Source: Tubulanus polymorphus (Eukaryota > Nemertea > Palaeonemertea > Tubulaniformes > Tubulanidae). Taken from it: 64,000 nucleotides of DNA. Where the stretch lies: contig NC_134029.1 of the NCBI RefSeq assembly GCF_964204645.1, forward strand, positions 4,101,001-4,165,000, read 5' to 3'. Shown piece by piece: positions 1-11,600 of this stretch. The translations under genes were made by a program, and so were the position numbers. Position 1 is the first letter of the stretch. The number at the start of each line of letters is the position of its first letter. A model generated the notes under the pieces. That model did not search any database and had not been told where the DNA came from. It was given only the letters and a program-made list of their open reading frames with translations.

Positions 1-520
1 TCAAACCAGTATTAGTAGTACCAACGAAAAAATGTTACCTCTGAACCGAATGTTAGCGTCGACAGTGGACAATTATATCGATATTCTTTAATGCTTTTTT
101 CTGCATCGCGGTAACTGGATCTCACACCGTAGTAACTGGAGCTATGATGCTTCTCGATATAACTATCGAAGACATCACCGAGATTTAACCGAAATCGATT
201 AGATATTCATCACGTCCAACGATTCCTGAAAATCCGTGTATTCGCCACAAAAAAAATAGTGTAATTTTCTAAACACTAATGCTTATGACGAGGAAGAGCT
301 TCGAGAATGAAGTCAATCAAAGTCCCGAACTCGGGAACACCGACATTATAGTCATAATATAATGTTAGAATTTCTGGCCATCCATACAAAAATAACCCGT
401 TGCCCATCACTGATGCTGGTGTATATAGAATTTCTTGTTTGTAATGTAATAAATGTTACGACTCCACATTGTTTAATCGCCCTCAATAGATTCATACTAT
501 AATCCATGTGTCAATGGTAA

Positions 521-575
521 AGCCTCGGACACACTGGGCGATTTCGTCGGCCGATTTCGTCGCGTGTCTGAGGCT
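521..575. repeat. Small inverted-repeat (hairpin) element
   Basis: Near-perfect 14-bp arms beginning AGCCTCGGACACAC and ending in the complementary GCGTGTCTGAGGCT enclose a core in which CGATTTCGTCG occurs twice. It looks like a miniature terminal-inverted-repeat element or a foldback remnant. No target-site duplication was identified. Confidence 0.5.
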
Positions 576-1281
576 TAACCTTGGTTCTTCTCCCCGCACC
601 TCTCTGGTCAATATCGCCTATAGTTATGTGTGCAATAGTGTATATTAAGATTCTTTCCGTTGTATAATGATTAATATTTTGTATTTCTGGTAATTCCGCG
701 ATTTTAGTGGAAAAGCGAAAACTCGGATTTAGTAATAAATTTCTAAATTTCGTCATTTCAACTTTTCGGCTTTCTGTGGGATTAACTAATGCTTATGATC
801 TTAAAAAAGTAAATCTACGCACTGCATCCACGAAACTCGTAGGGAGTTTTTCGCATTATCTCAGAAATAGATCATTTTCTGCACCACTTTCTCTTATTTC
901 TGCACACGCATTGCTCTCCCATCTTCTGAACATTTAATTATGATTTTTGGAAGATAGAAGCCTTTCTATTTGACGTGAGGCTTAATTTGTGGCGAACAGC
1001 AATTCCATCTGATCCGTGATTGGTCAAATGGAGAACTCTGACAGAGAACCAGGCAGAAGTGATCGCATTCGCGCGCATTTTACTTCGGGAACGCAGTGGA
1101 ATCAGTTCAAGACGGTAAGAAATTATATTTGTGTCTTCCGTTTCGCAATCATAGTATTCTGCTTATGAATGATAACAACATCTATTCAATCATCGAAGTA
1201 GACAAGATGAACCAAAAACTAAAATTTCACTTCTCAATCATTACTTTAATCCGTCGTGGATATTTATGGGGATGTAAATCG

Positions 1282-1353
1282 TAGATCTCTCAAAACAGCC
1301 TTACGCGTAATCTATATTAGATCTCTCAAAACAGCCTTACGCGTAATCTATAT
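1282..1353. repeat. Perfect 36-bp tandem duplication
   Basis: Two head-to-tail identical 36-bp units at 1282-1317 and 1318-1353, upstream of the GPCR coding exon. Identity is complete, so the duplication is recent or an assembly artefact. Confidence 0.9.
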
Positions 1354-1734
1354 TAGTGTTAATGCCTATGATTTATTTTACGTAGATTGTTACAGACGTG
1401 ATACACGAAGATTGTTTTGGAATATTATTTCGTCACTGCCGTGTGAAGATATATCTGTTTGGTCACTCTCTTGGCGTTGACGAGTCTGGGCACCCCTCAA
1501 ATCAGTGATACAGAAATGACTATAACGATGCATTGGTAAATTCGAAAAACGACACAGTTTTCCAGCGAATTTCTACTGCAGCTAATTAACTGAATTTTAT
1601 GACGGTAGCATCATACCCGATTGGAAATACAAACAGTGGGAACGGCAGCAATAGGCCTCATTAGACAACCCATTATAACTAAACCTCCGGAGAATCGAAG
1701 TGTTAACTTTGAACTAAATCTACAGAGGAGCGCC

Positions 1735-2781
1735 ATGGATCTCAACGAAACCTCTCAAATCAACGAAACTTGTCCACAATACAATTTTGTGTACGTAACT
1801 GTTACTGGTTTGGAATATTACGCGCCACCAGTAATTGTCATTGTCGGCTTATTCGGCAACATCCTGACATTTCTCGCCATGGTGAAAGGAAGCAATCGAA
1901 AAAAATCCACATGTTTCTATATGGCATCGCTGGCTATAGCTGATAGTTTTGTGCTTTTCCTTTACTTGATGTTGTGGATGCTGACTTATTTCACCGCTAA
2001 TCTGTTCAATGAATGGGTTTGTAAAATACGCAAGTATCTAATCATGGTGGGGTTTCGAGTTTCGTCGTGGATAATTGTTGTAATGTCAGTGGAGCGGGCC
2101 TTGGTAACTGTTTACCCGTTAAAGGCCTGTAGATGGTGCACATTGAAAACTGCCATGATATCTGTAAGCGTCACAGTAATTCTAATGCTGGTAACCAATA
2201 TACAATACATCTACATATCGGGTTTGACGTATCTACCAAATGTAAACAAATGGCAATGTATCTTCCCGTATGTGAACGAATTTTGGTCACAAGTGATAAA
2301 CGTCACTGGTCTGCTCTCAGGGACAATATTACCTTTTACGGGGGTCCTAGTCAGCAATGCTATGATTATTTACGGAATTCGCGCGGTACGAAAAGATTTG
2401 GGAAACCAGCGGAACTGGTCACAGGAAGCGAGACTTACTAGGTCATTGTTATTAGTGTCCTTCACCTTCTTATTTCTCGTTTCTCCTTTCCGTTTTCTTA
2501 TCATCATAAAAGATGAACTTAGCTTGGCCAAATGTTCCAATGAATCGGCGATCCTGGTGGTCGTATCTGCAATTACCAGGTGCCTACTATACATAAATAA
2601 CGCTATTAATTTCATTCTGTACTGTATCGCCGGCGGAAACAGCTTTCGCCGAAGCATCTTCGACATTTTGACTTGCAACGAATTTCGTAGCAAGAAATCT
2701 GTTAGCAGTTCGAATTCAGAAAGACCATCCTGCTCACATAAGGACGCGTATAGACTAAGCGATAGAATTAACTACATGTAA
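1735..2781 (+). CDS. Rhodopsin-class (class A) G-protein-coupled receptor, intronless
   Basis: Seven-transmembrane receptor of 348 residues at the plasma membrane. I start at the ATG at 1735 because its context (GCGCCATGG) is good and the upstream in-frame extension has no ATG. Visible features: two N-terminal N-glycosylation sequons (NET at residues 4 and 10), the TM1 GN pair (residues 41-42), LAIAD in TM2, a cysteine before TM3 (WVCK) and another in extracellular loop 2 (KWQC) for the conserved disulphide, ERA in place of DRY followed by VYP, and a TM7 NFILY motif in place of NPxxY. It resembles invertebrate peptide/orphan receptors of the FMRFamide-receptor kind, but the ligand cannot be told. 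The coding region is one exon, common in lineage-expanded receptor families. An AATAAA lies at 2963-2968, about 180 bp past the stop. Confidence 0.9.
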   Translation: MDLNETSQINETCPQYNFVYVTVTGLEYYAPPVIVIVGLFGNILTFLAMVKGSNRKKSTCFYMASLAIADSFVLFLYLMLWMLTYFTANLFNEWVCKIRKYLIMVGFRVSSWIIVVMSVERALVTVYPLKACRWCTLKTAMISVSVTVILMLVTNIQYIYISGLTYLPNVNKWQCIFPYVNEFWSQVINVTGLLSGTILPFTGVLVSNAMIIYGIRAVRKDLGNQRNWSQEARLTRSLLLVSFTFLFLVSPFRFLIIIKDELSLAKCSNESAILVVVSAITRCLLYINNAINFILYCIAGGNSFRRSIFDILTCNEFRSKKSVSSSNSERPSCSHKDAYRLSDRINYM

Positions 2782-4848
2782 ATGCATATATTTTCATTCA
2801 TCTAATGTACATTAGTGAAAATACTGATTGAACCGCGGTAGTCCAATTTCGGACATTAACATGTACAATTGTACCTGCATTTTCAAAGAGGCCACCATTC
2901 GTTACTGAGTAAAGATGCATCCTATTGTAACACATTTGAATGGCTCAATGTTTGTTATCGTAAATAAATGAATAATTACTAAGATAGTAATAGAAAAAGC
3001 GCCACAAAATATGATTTCATGCGATAGAATATGTTGAAATGAAACCACGACGTTTTAATCGTTTGCTGTTGTATTCGTCATTAGAGACGGTATTTTTTTC
3101 ACCATTCTTTGATCATAACATGTCACTTTTTTGTTATTCAGACATCATCCTGTGTATGCACTCCTGGTCTCGTTGTATTTCCGTTCATTTTCAAACAGAA
3201 AATAATTAATTGAAAGAAAAAATAGTGTCCTTTCTGTTTATCAGACGCAAAGCAAATACATGTTGCTAAAATGTGGTTGTTTCCATAATCTGTTCATCAA
3301 TAGGTAACACGAACTTAAATGAACATTATGAGCTAGCGTGAGAAGCGCTAGTGTTGAATAAACAGTAAATTGACGATTGTCTTATTTGCGGAAGAGACGT
3401 GCGATATGGGAAATTGCTTTGATACGCAGACTATACCCGCGGGAACAAGTGGTTGATATTCTAATCGAAAATACTCAGATCGAAACATGTCCCAGACTTT
3501 TGGCTGCTATACACGAGCCTTTTTTATATTTTTGACCCTAACGCTAAACAAGATAGCCTACATCTCACATGAAAATAATTATTTATGGTGGGAATATTCT
3601 TATAGCTGCTCATTTCCTCTGCGGCAATGATTGCACGAAATACATAACAGATTGATTCGAAATCCATGTTAACGGTTTCCAATTTGTGCAGATGTTTGCA
3701 TAAAATGTGTGAATATATTCGTGGTATGGAAAATGTTGTAAAATAAAATATCGTTTCAACGAAAAAAAATAAAATATTCATTTGTGTGTGGCTATCTTTC
3801 TGTCGCAGCAGTTTTTATCCATGAATTTCCGATATCAAAAATTACTCCATATCGATGACTTTCGCCAGGATTTCGTACGCTACATCTTTCGGGTTCATTT
3901 TCCGAAAGCTAATTCTGTCGTGATTGTTCATCCGACCGAACCACGCTTCGGACAATTCTGATAAAAATGCACTACCTTATGTACCCGTTTGTATGCATTT
4001 GAATGAGGTTTTCTCGTGATCCGTTTAGATTACTGTAGTTGTGAATCACATACACTTAGTTAGTTCCACACTTAAGTTCCGTACTCACGTCGTACTACAA
4101 TTAATTTGTGCTATCTAAAAAACTATATATAAGAATTATAGAAGAAAGCCGCTTATGGCTTGGAGTCCTTGTGGTAGAAATTAAAGATATTTCCGTATAT
4201 CGTATTATCTCTTCATACCCGCCAGGTTTATAACGATAAACAAGACAAGATTAGCTTCATCGGTATTTGCTCATGTTTGCAAACATCAGCCTAACGATTT
4301 CATTTGAAATGTTGAAACACACGATTTTCGCAATCCAAAAAAAAAGAACTCGTATTTTCATACAGATATTTTTATTGACAGGTAGAATGTTGCGTATATA
4401 GCCACGAATAAAAGCATTTGGAGCATAGGATAGCCATAAACACAGACGAAACTTAACCACAGTGTATTATGGACTGAAAATACCATTTTCTAAATAGATC
4501 GTTAAATGAATTTACTTACAGTAATTGCAGTTATTTCAACTCACAAAAATGAACAAAACATTCGTTCATGAAAACTCTGACGCTGCCAGGAAATTAACCA
4601 CCCTTGATTTTTGTGTGTACTGCTTAAACGGGTCTATACGTACGCTGGCGTTATATATTGATTACAGAAATGTCCTTGCATTTGTGAAGCTTTAATCTAA
4701 TGGATATCTATGCAGGAATTGCTCATTGATTATTAAAACCGATAGATACCGGAATGTCATAGCATTAATTGAAATGGTGACCAAAATTGCGACCACGCAA
4801 ATATTTTGAGTAATAGATATGTGATAAATGTACTGTGTACGATAGTTT
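2782..4848. other. Intergenic region between GPCR and giant gene
   Basis: A+T-rich, no supported coding exon. It contains the GPCR 3' UTR with AATAAA at 2963-2968. Toward the right end lies the presumed 3' UTR of the giant minus-strand gene; on the minus strand an ATTAAA signal occurs at 4691-4696, about 155 bp past its stop. Confidence 0.5.
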
Positions 4849-5634
4849 CTAAGGTTTGCTACTGGCCAGACAAGACTTCGGTTTGCACACCTTATTCGGG
4901 CCAAATATATCTTCTTTCTTACCGCACGTATCCGGCCTACCGCATTGATGGCACTGGTTCGGATTATCGACCCCGCATTGACAGCCGTGGTTCAGACAGC
5001 AAGCGCAGTCATTACGGCTAGGGTCGTGGTCGCATTCGCACCCAGTAAATGAACGTGTCCAAGGGTCTTTTTGTAGGAACTTCGGTTTGATGTTCACTGG
5101 AAAATTGGAATCAAAATAGAATCAGATTACATTTAACAACCGACTACGTAAAACATTATCCAGTGTTTTGACGAAGAGTAAAATAGCAACGCAAACAATT
5201 CAATCTGTATGAATCATGTGAATACTAATTGAAATGAATGTATTTAGGATGTTTTTGATTTAAAAACTGTGTTAGTCTAGAAATTACGTTTTCCGCAGTT
5301 GCTAGCGTAACCACATTGGACGCATTGGTGTTTGAAGGTTTTCTGACATTGACAGCCACCAGATTCGCAGCACGCGCAGTCTTTTGACTTTCTGTCAAAA
5401 TAACATCGACAACCAGACGGTTTTTTCGTCCACGCGTCCTTCAATATGCCTAAAAGTGTGACAACAACAACAACAACAATGAAGCCACTTATAAATGACG
5501 TGTTGCGGACGAAGCCTTAATCTAACGCTAATTGGATAACAATTATGGAAGTCCAACGTGAATGGAAGTATCACATGTTAAACATAATTAACCGTTATAC
5601 TACTTACCCTTGATATAAACAGGATCGTTTGGTT
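4849..5634 (-). CDS. Exons 40-42: C-terminal tandem Cys-rich domain
   Basis: Exon 40 is a 27-nt microexon. Exons 41 and 42 each encode a homologous Cys-rich unit with the pattern GCxC ... DCACC ... GCQC ... QCxQCG ... CG; the second ends with an extra KVCKPKSC tail and a TAG stop. I do not recognise this as a named domain. Its position after a discoidin domain suggests an extracellular, disulphide-rich cap. Confidence 0.75.
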
Positions 5635-8600
5635 CTGAAATGACAAACAGATTTTTTTCAGATTCTAAACGAAATCTACTCAGAAATTCCTCTATTTGCA
5701 CTCATGCGTTCGTTCGATTGCAATCTCATTGCTATCTAGTAATGAAACCGGGACATACATATTTTCGAAAACTATATTTCTGATTTGAAACATCAAAATA
5801 CATTCTTCAGAGAGGCTAATCAAAAATATCATTTTCAAGAAGATTTTATCATTTAAGAATAATTGACTGTAGAACAAGTCCACGAATGAGTTCACAATTT
5901 CATATGCGAAAATATTGCTCATACGTTTTGAGCATGCTTTATGACAAAAACTACGTTTACCTCTGAAACCGTAAAGTTCAATACGCAATCCTACTCTATT
6001 GTTTTCTTTGAGCACGGCTATCTTAATGAATCGGGTTTCGACCGGTTTTCCATAGTATTTATGGAGGCAAGTAATCTTCCACTTATTTCTCTGGTCATTT
6101 CCTTTGAATTTCTAATGAATGGAAGGAAGATGATGGTCAGCTTAATATTAGTTATGCTTGGCGGACGACATTTCCTGAAGACCACCACACTTCGGTGCAT
6201 TCACCATTCAATACTACCTTGTCTTTGCCGGATTTCTTGTCTTTTAATGCGGTCCACGTTTTCCCATCATCGCTGATGAAGATCTTATATCTAACAACCC
6301 AATAATCTTTCACCGAATGGCCAACCGTACCTACGCCATGTATGGCGATTGTCTTTCCAAGGTCGACCTTGAAAAAGGAAGCGATAAAGCTTTTTATGTT
6401 ATAAATGTCAAATGACTAATCAATAGACACTTTACAATGTCTTTATTTTGAATATGATAAACCCTATAAAATATTCAAAGGATATTTCATAAACAAACCT
6501 TTATCCACTTCTGTGTATCTGTCGATTTCGGAATCCATCCCGATCCACTTAGAGGTCGAGCTTTGTTTGCCTCATTACCTTCAGTTTCAGAGGAAGCAGT
6601 AATTGCGTTATCCTCAATGATTCCCGATTCTATACCAAGTGGAGATGGTTTTGGTGCTGGTAATACGTAAGGCTTCGCGATGAAATATCTATTATTATCA
6701 TCGTCAACTTAAGAAATGAAAGAATAATAAAATGAAAATAAGATAAAAACCCACTATCTGCAGATTAAAAGAATTTAAAAACAAGAATTTATTTATTCAA
6801 TCTTAAATATATAGAATACACGACGTTTCGATCTCACCCAAGAGATAAAAAAATTAAATAAAATTAAATTCAGTATTTAGGTATGATGTGTGTTAATAAG
6901 TTAGATAGACTTACTTGGAATGACAGCCGGGGGACCGGTCGGTTTTGCAGGTTCTGTGGGTTTTGTAGGTTCAGGACCAATTGTAGTTTCCTCTTGTCCA
7001 AAGGGTGTAGATTTCGGATTGGGTCCTTCCGAAACTGTAGGGGTTTCTTCTGAAGCAGGGGATGTTTCTCCTGGCCTAGTGGTAGGTTCTGTAGCACCTG
7101 CTGAGGTTTCTCCTGGCCCAGTGGTAGGTTCTGTAGCACCTGCTGATGTTTCTCCTGGCCCAGTGGTAGGTTCTGTAACACCTGCTGATGTTTCTCCTGG
7201 CCCAGTGGTAGGTTCTGTAACACCTGCTGATGTTTCTCCTGGCCCAGTGGTAGGCTCTGTAGCACCTGCTGAGGTTTCTCCTGGCCCAGTGGTAGGTTCT
7301 GTAGCACCCGCTGATGTTTCTCCTGGCCCAGTGGTAGGTTCTGTAGCACCTGCTGAGGTTTCGCCTGGCCCAGTGGTAGGTTCTGTAGCACCTGCTGATG
7401 TTTCTCCTGGCCCAGTGGTAGGTTCTGTAACACCTGCTGATGTTTCTCCTGGCCCAGTGGTAGGTTCTGTAACACCTGCTGAGGTTTCTCCTGGTCCAGT
7501 GGTAGGTTCTGTAGCACCTGCTGAGGTTTCTCCTGGCCCAGTGGTAGGTTCTGTAACACCTGCTGAGGTTTCTCCTGGCCCAGTGGTAGGTTCTGTAACA
7601 CCTGCTGATGTTTCTCCTGGCCCAGTGGTAGGTTCTGTAGGAGCTGCCGAGGTTTCTTCAGGTCCAGTTGTAGGTTCTGTTGGACCCGGAGTCTCCTCCG
7701 GAACTGTTGGGTTTTCTGCGGTGCCTTTGCTAGGTTGAGTTGTTGCCTGCGGCTCTTGCGTTGTTAATATTGGAGAAGCTGGTACTGGATCGGGTTCCTC
7801 AGTGGTCGTGGTCATAGCAGGAGGAGATGCAACTGTCGTTACAGGTTCTGTAACAGGATAGACATCATAAAAGCTAGCTTTTAGTAATAGTGTCCATCAA
7901 TATAAGAACAATACGAACATGGCAGATAGAATCATTCAAGAAAGTAATAACTGTCAATCTTCAAAAGGAAAATGCAAGTGCAACTAATGATCCTTGTGTA
8001 ACTTATCTACATCAAATTGATGATAACATCTTATTGCAATAGGAAGATTTTACCTTGACATCCAGTGACGTCGTTGTATTTGATTTTTTTTCTCTTACAT
8101 GAGCAAATCGCCTTATCTTTAGTAACAGTACATTTTGCATTAGTCAAACATCGTTTAAGCTCACACGGGTCTTTTCCTGGAAGTACAAAGCGGAAGTCTG
8201 CCTTTTAAGTTGAAAGTGAATGGAAGCCTTACCACGGCAAGCATAAAATGCGGTCAATATAAGCAGAATATCCGACAGATTTCTATGAAAAACATAAATG
8301 TTTGTAAGACCTCATCAGAATTATCTCAAACAATCAGTGATAGGGAGAGAAAGACAACGTACGCGCTTCACATTTCTTTCTGCCATCTCCTTTAAATCCT
8401 GCTTTACAAGAACATTTAGGAGCCCCATTTTTCAATTTGCATTTTGCGTTTGGATGACAGCCGCCAAGCACTTTAGATTTAAACACGGGTCCTTTAGCAG
8501 TTTTCTCGCATTTTTCCTTCTTCTTGCAATCTTTACTAAACCGAACTTTACCGATCTGAAAAAATAATATTTCAATATCGAGATAAATTCGAAATTCATG

Positions 8601-11600
8601 TCCACATCATTTTCGTTCGATATTACGATTTTCTCCTTACTCCAAATCGGTTGCCGTCATCGTCTACACAGCTGTCTTTGTCACAGTCGGACAGTTTGAT
8701 ACATCTGTTGTCACTCCAGACACCGTTGCAGAAACATCCTTCTTTATCGTGTCGAGCACAGTTTTCCTGCGGTTCGGGATCCTGACACGTAGATCGGCAC
8801 CCGTGCACGCGAGGTTTGTAAGTCGTTCCTTTCGGACACTTGTACGCTAATAACAAAATTTTAATACACGAAAATTGAAGACGACAAATTGACCTCTATT
8901 TACGTAAAGATTAAGGCACGCGTAGATACGTACGACAGAGTTTTTTCGTTCTCCATTCGGGATAGAACCCGATTTCATTGCAAGCCGCCGCCGTACTGGC
9001 TAACGCAGCACAGATCTGTTCTTTCTTGGCTTTATTGTCGTCCGCAAACGCGCAGACATCGTATTTACAATCGTGAAGGAGATCGGCGATAACATTCTTT
9101 GCCAATCGTCCACTTGCAATGCATTCTCCGAATGGCCCCTTCGGGTTTATGATCTGTCCACAATGGTCGTTTTGCAGCACAGTTTTCTCCATCTTGGCCG
9201 AACATTTTATATCTGGATCTTCTGCTTTACAGCTGAAATTATCGGTTGGATTAGACAACTGAATGTTCGATCAAAAACATTGTCATATACCATGAATTTC
9301 AACATTCCGAGATGTTCATTACTTGGTACTTGGTTTATCTGAATCGTCGACTACGGTAAAACTATTTCCAAGTTTTGAGTTTCGGCTTTTCTCGGAACGG
9401 ACATCTTGACCATCCTTCGTGACGTAATCATTCTTTTTAATTCCATCGCAGGAGCCACAAATACCTGATGTACGTAATTCGAAAATGCTTAGAACTGATC
9501 TTTACGTGACGATGAAACTTCTTGGCATTAAAAATGTTTTCCGAAATTCATACCTGTCATTTGGTTTTTGTATGTCGGTGGTACTTCGAAAATTCCGTGA
9601 GATTTGCCGTCAAAACTCACCCGAATTCCACAAGCTTCCGACTCAACCAACATGAATTTACCATCCATATCAACTGTTACTCCAGCGATCTGGTAATAAG
9701 GCAATTCCACCCGTACACCGTCGACCTAAGTTCACGAACAATAATCTCGTTTAGATCATCAACCATATGGATTGGCAGTTGCTTCCATATTTACCACATG
9801 CCTCAATTTCATTGCAAGAAACCAAAAGCTTTTACGAATCTACTCACAAATACTTTGCCACCAAACATAAGCCTGAATCGATGACCTCGGAAGTCAAAAT
9901 CTACCAGTCGTAAGAATGAGACCTTCTTTTTCTTTTTGCCATTTCGTCGTTCTTGTTTTCCTTCGATATTGAAAGCACACGGGTCTTTTTTGGTTGTAGA
10001 TCGAGACAACGTGTACTTGCAAACACCCATGAAATCTATTTTCTGTTTGTCGTAAGTCTTGTAATGTGTATCGCCGCGACCCTGACAGACACATGCCGCT
10101 AAAAGTAAAGCAAAATCATCTTATCATTCGCTATGTCGTGTCATATTAAAGTTTCAGTCCTCACTCTTTCACTTACGTGCGCATCCCTCTTTTCCATCTC
10201 CAAAGAATCCCTGCTTGCATTTGCATACACCATCAACGCATTTGGAATTAGCGGCACAATCGGCATGCGTATCACAATCTATATCAAAATGAACAATTTT
10301 TAATGAAGGGTTTTGGGCCCTCTCTAATATAGTTGATGAATGGAAAACAACCATCCGAATTGGCAAAACTTACCTCCTTGGCGACATACTCGACAAGTGT
10401 ATCCACACACCGCTTGGATGTCGGCTTTATTGCAATTCCCTTTTCTTTTCTGTTTTCTACAAAATCCTTTCTTTTCCTCGTCAAAGCATCCTGCAATGCG
10501 ATTAACATATGCATATGATGTAAAACCTTTTAGTCGATGTTTGAAACAAGCAAGAATCTTTAATCATTATTTCGAGTCGAGGAGACGTACCGTCACAGGC
10601 GTTGCAGGTTTTGCGGCAACGTCTAGCATATATCTGTTTGTTACACAGTCTTTTTCTCTTAACTCGACGGCAATATTTGGATTTCTTCCTATCTTTACAA
10701 TCTGTATAATCGTAAATATTTCTGTAGTTATTACAAATTCTTACCGAAGTCATAATCTCAGTATTCTTACGCCGGGACGAGGCGGGCCTTATTAACAGTA
10801 GCAAGGCCTATACCTATGCCTGCCTTTACACCCTGCAACGTTCTATAGAGACTTTATATAGGAGATCATCTCGCCCGAAGAAAAAATCAAGAATACAGCA
10901 ACTCTCAGGCCCTCGATCTCTGCCAATGGATTGCTTTCTTCCTGAGTATAGCCGCTATAAATACCGGTTGAAAAACTGGGAGCTGATTTAAAAAAAGCTA
11001 ACGTCAGTATGATGCTTACCAGTACATGTATTTCCATCGCCAGTAAACCCACTTTTACAGATACACTTTCTGCGTCCACGTTTCAGCGCACATTTAGCAT
11101 TAGCGTGACACCCTTTTGTAGTTTCTTTAGAAATTGTCGGAGTTCCTACCGGGTTGATACAAGTGTACTTCTTCTTGCAATCTTTCGACATCCAGAAGGC
11201 GTTGACCTAAAGACGTTAATGAGACGATTCTCAAAATTCAAAATGTCTTATTGCTTTCGTAAAAGCATGAATACGTGAAAAATCTCACAATAAATCCTGA
11301 AGAAAATTTCTGTTGTATGTAATCATTCATATTGAGCAACGTTTTAACTTCATTCATCGGGCATACTGTTACTGTATACAGTATGCCCGATGATGGCAAT
11401 TAGAATGAAGCTCAAAAAGCGTTGCTTAATATATTCACTTACAACAGAATTATCGTCATTTTTTCTGTGAGATTTTTCACGTATTCTTCTTACACGGGAA
11501 ATTGTGTATCATCGTCTAATTGTTTGTTGCAACGTCCTTTTCAGAATGCCCCCATTCAGATGCTCTTTCCACATTTACCTGTCTGTAACGATCTTTTTCG

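Larger units (their letters stand above)
1..1734. other. 5' intergenic / upstream region of the GPCR
   Basis: No convincing coding exon is seen. A strong splice donor (GACG|GTAAGA) ends a G+C-richer patch at about 1020-1114. It could be a 5' UTR exon of the GPCR that splices to an acceptor just before the coding exon, but this is inference. The stretch also holds a hairpin element (521-575) and a perfect 36-bp tandem duplication (1282-1353), listed separately. The short open frames here start at non-ATG codons or show no family features. Confidence 0.5.

Noticed and set aside
6870-7601. Second minus-strand frame (Leu/Pro/Gln-rich) over the mucin repeat
   Set aside because: Frame-shifted shadow of the same minisatellite; it does not join flanking exons in phase.
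6920-7738. 272-codon open frame on the plus strand across the mucin exon
   Set aside because: It is the antisense of a 42-bp repeat that happens to lack stops in several frames; it starts and ends with the repeat and has no splice context. The minus-strand frame joins its neighbours in phase.
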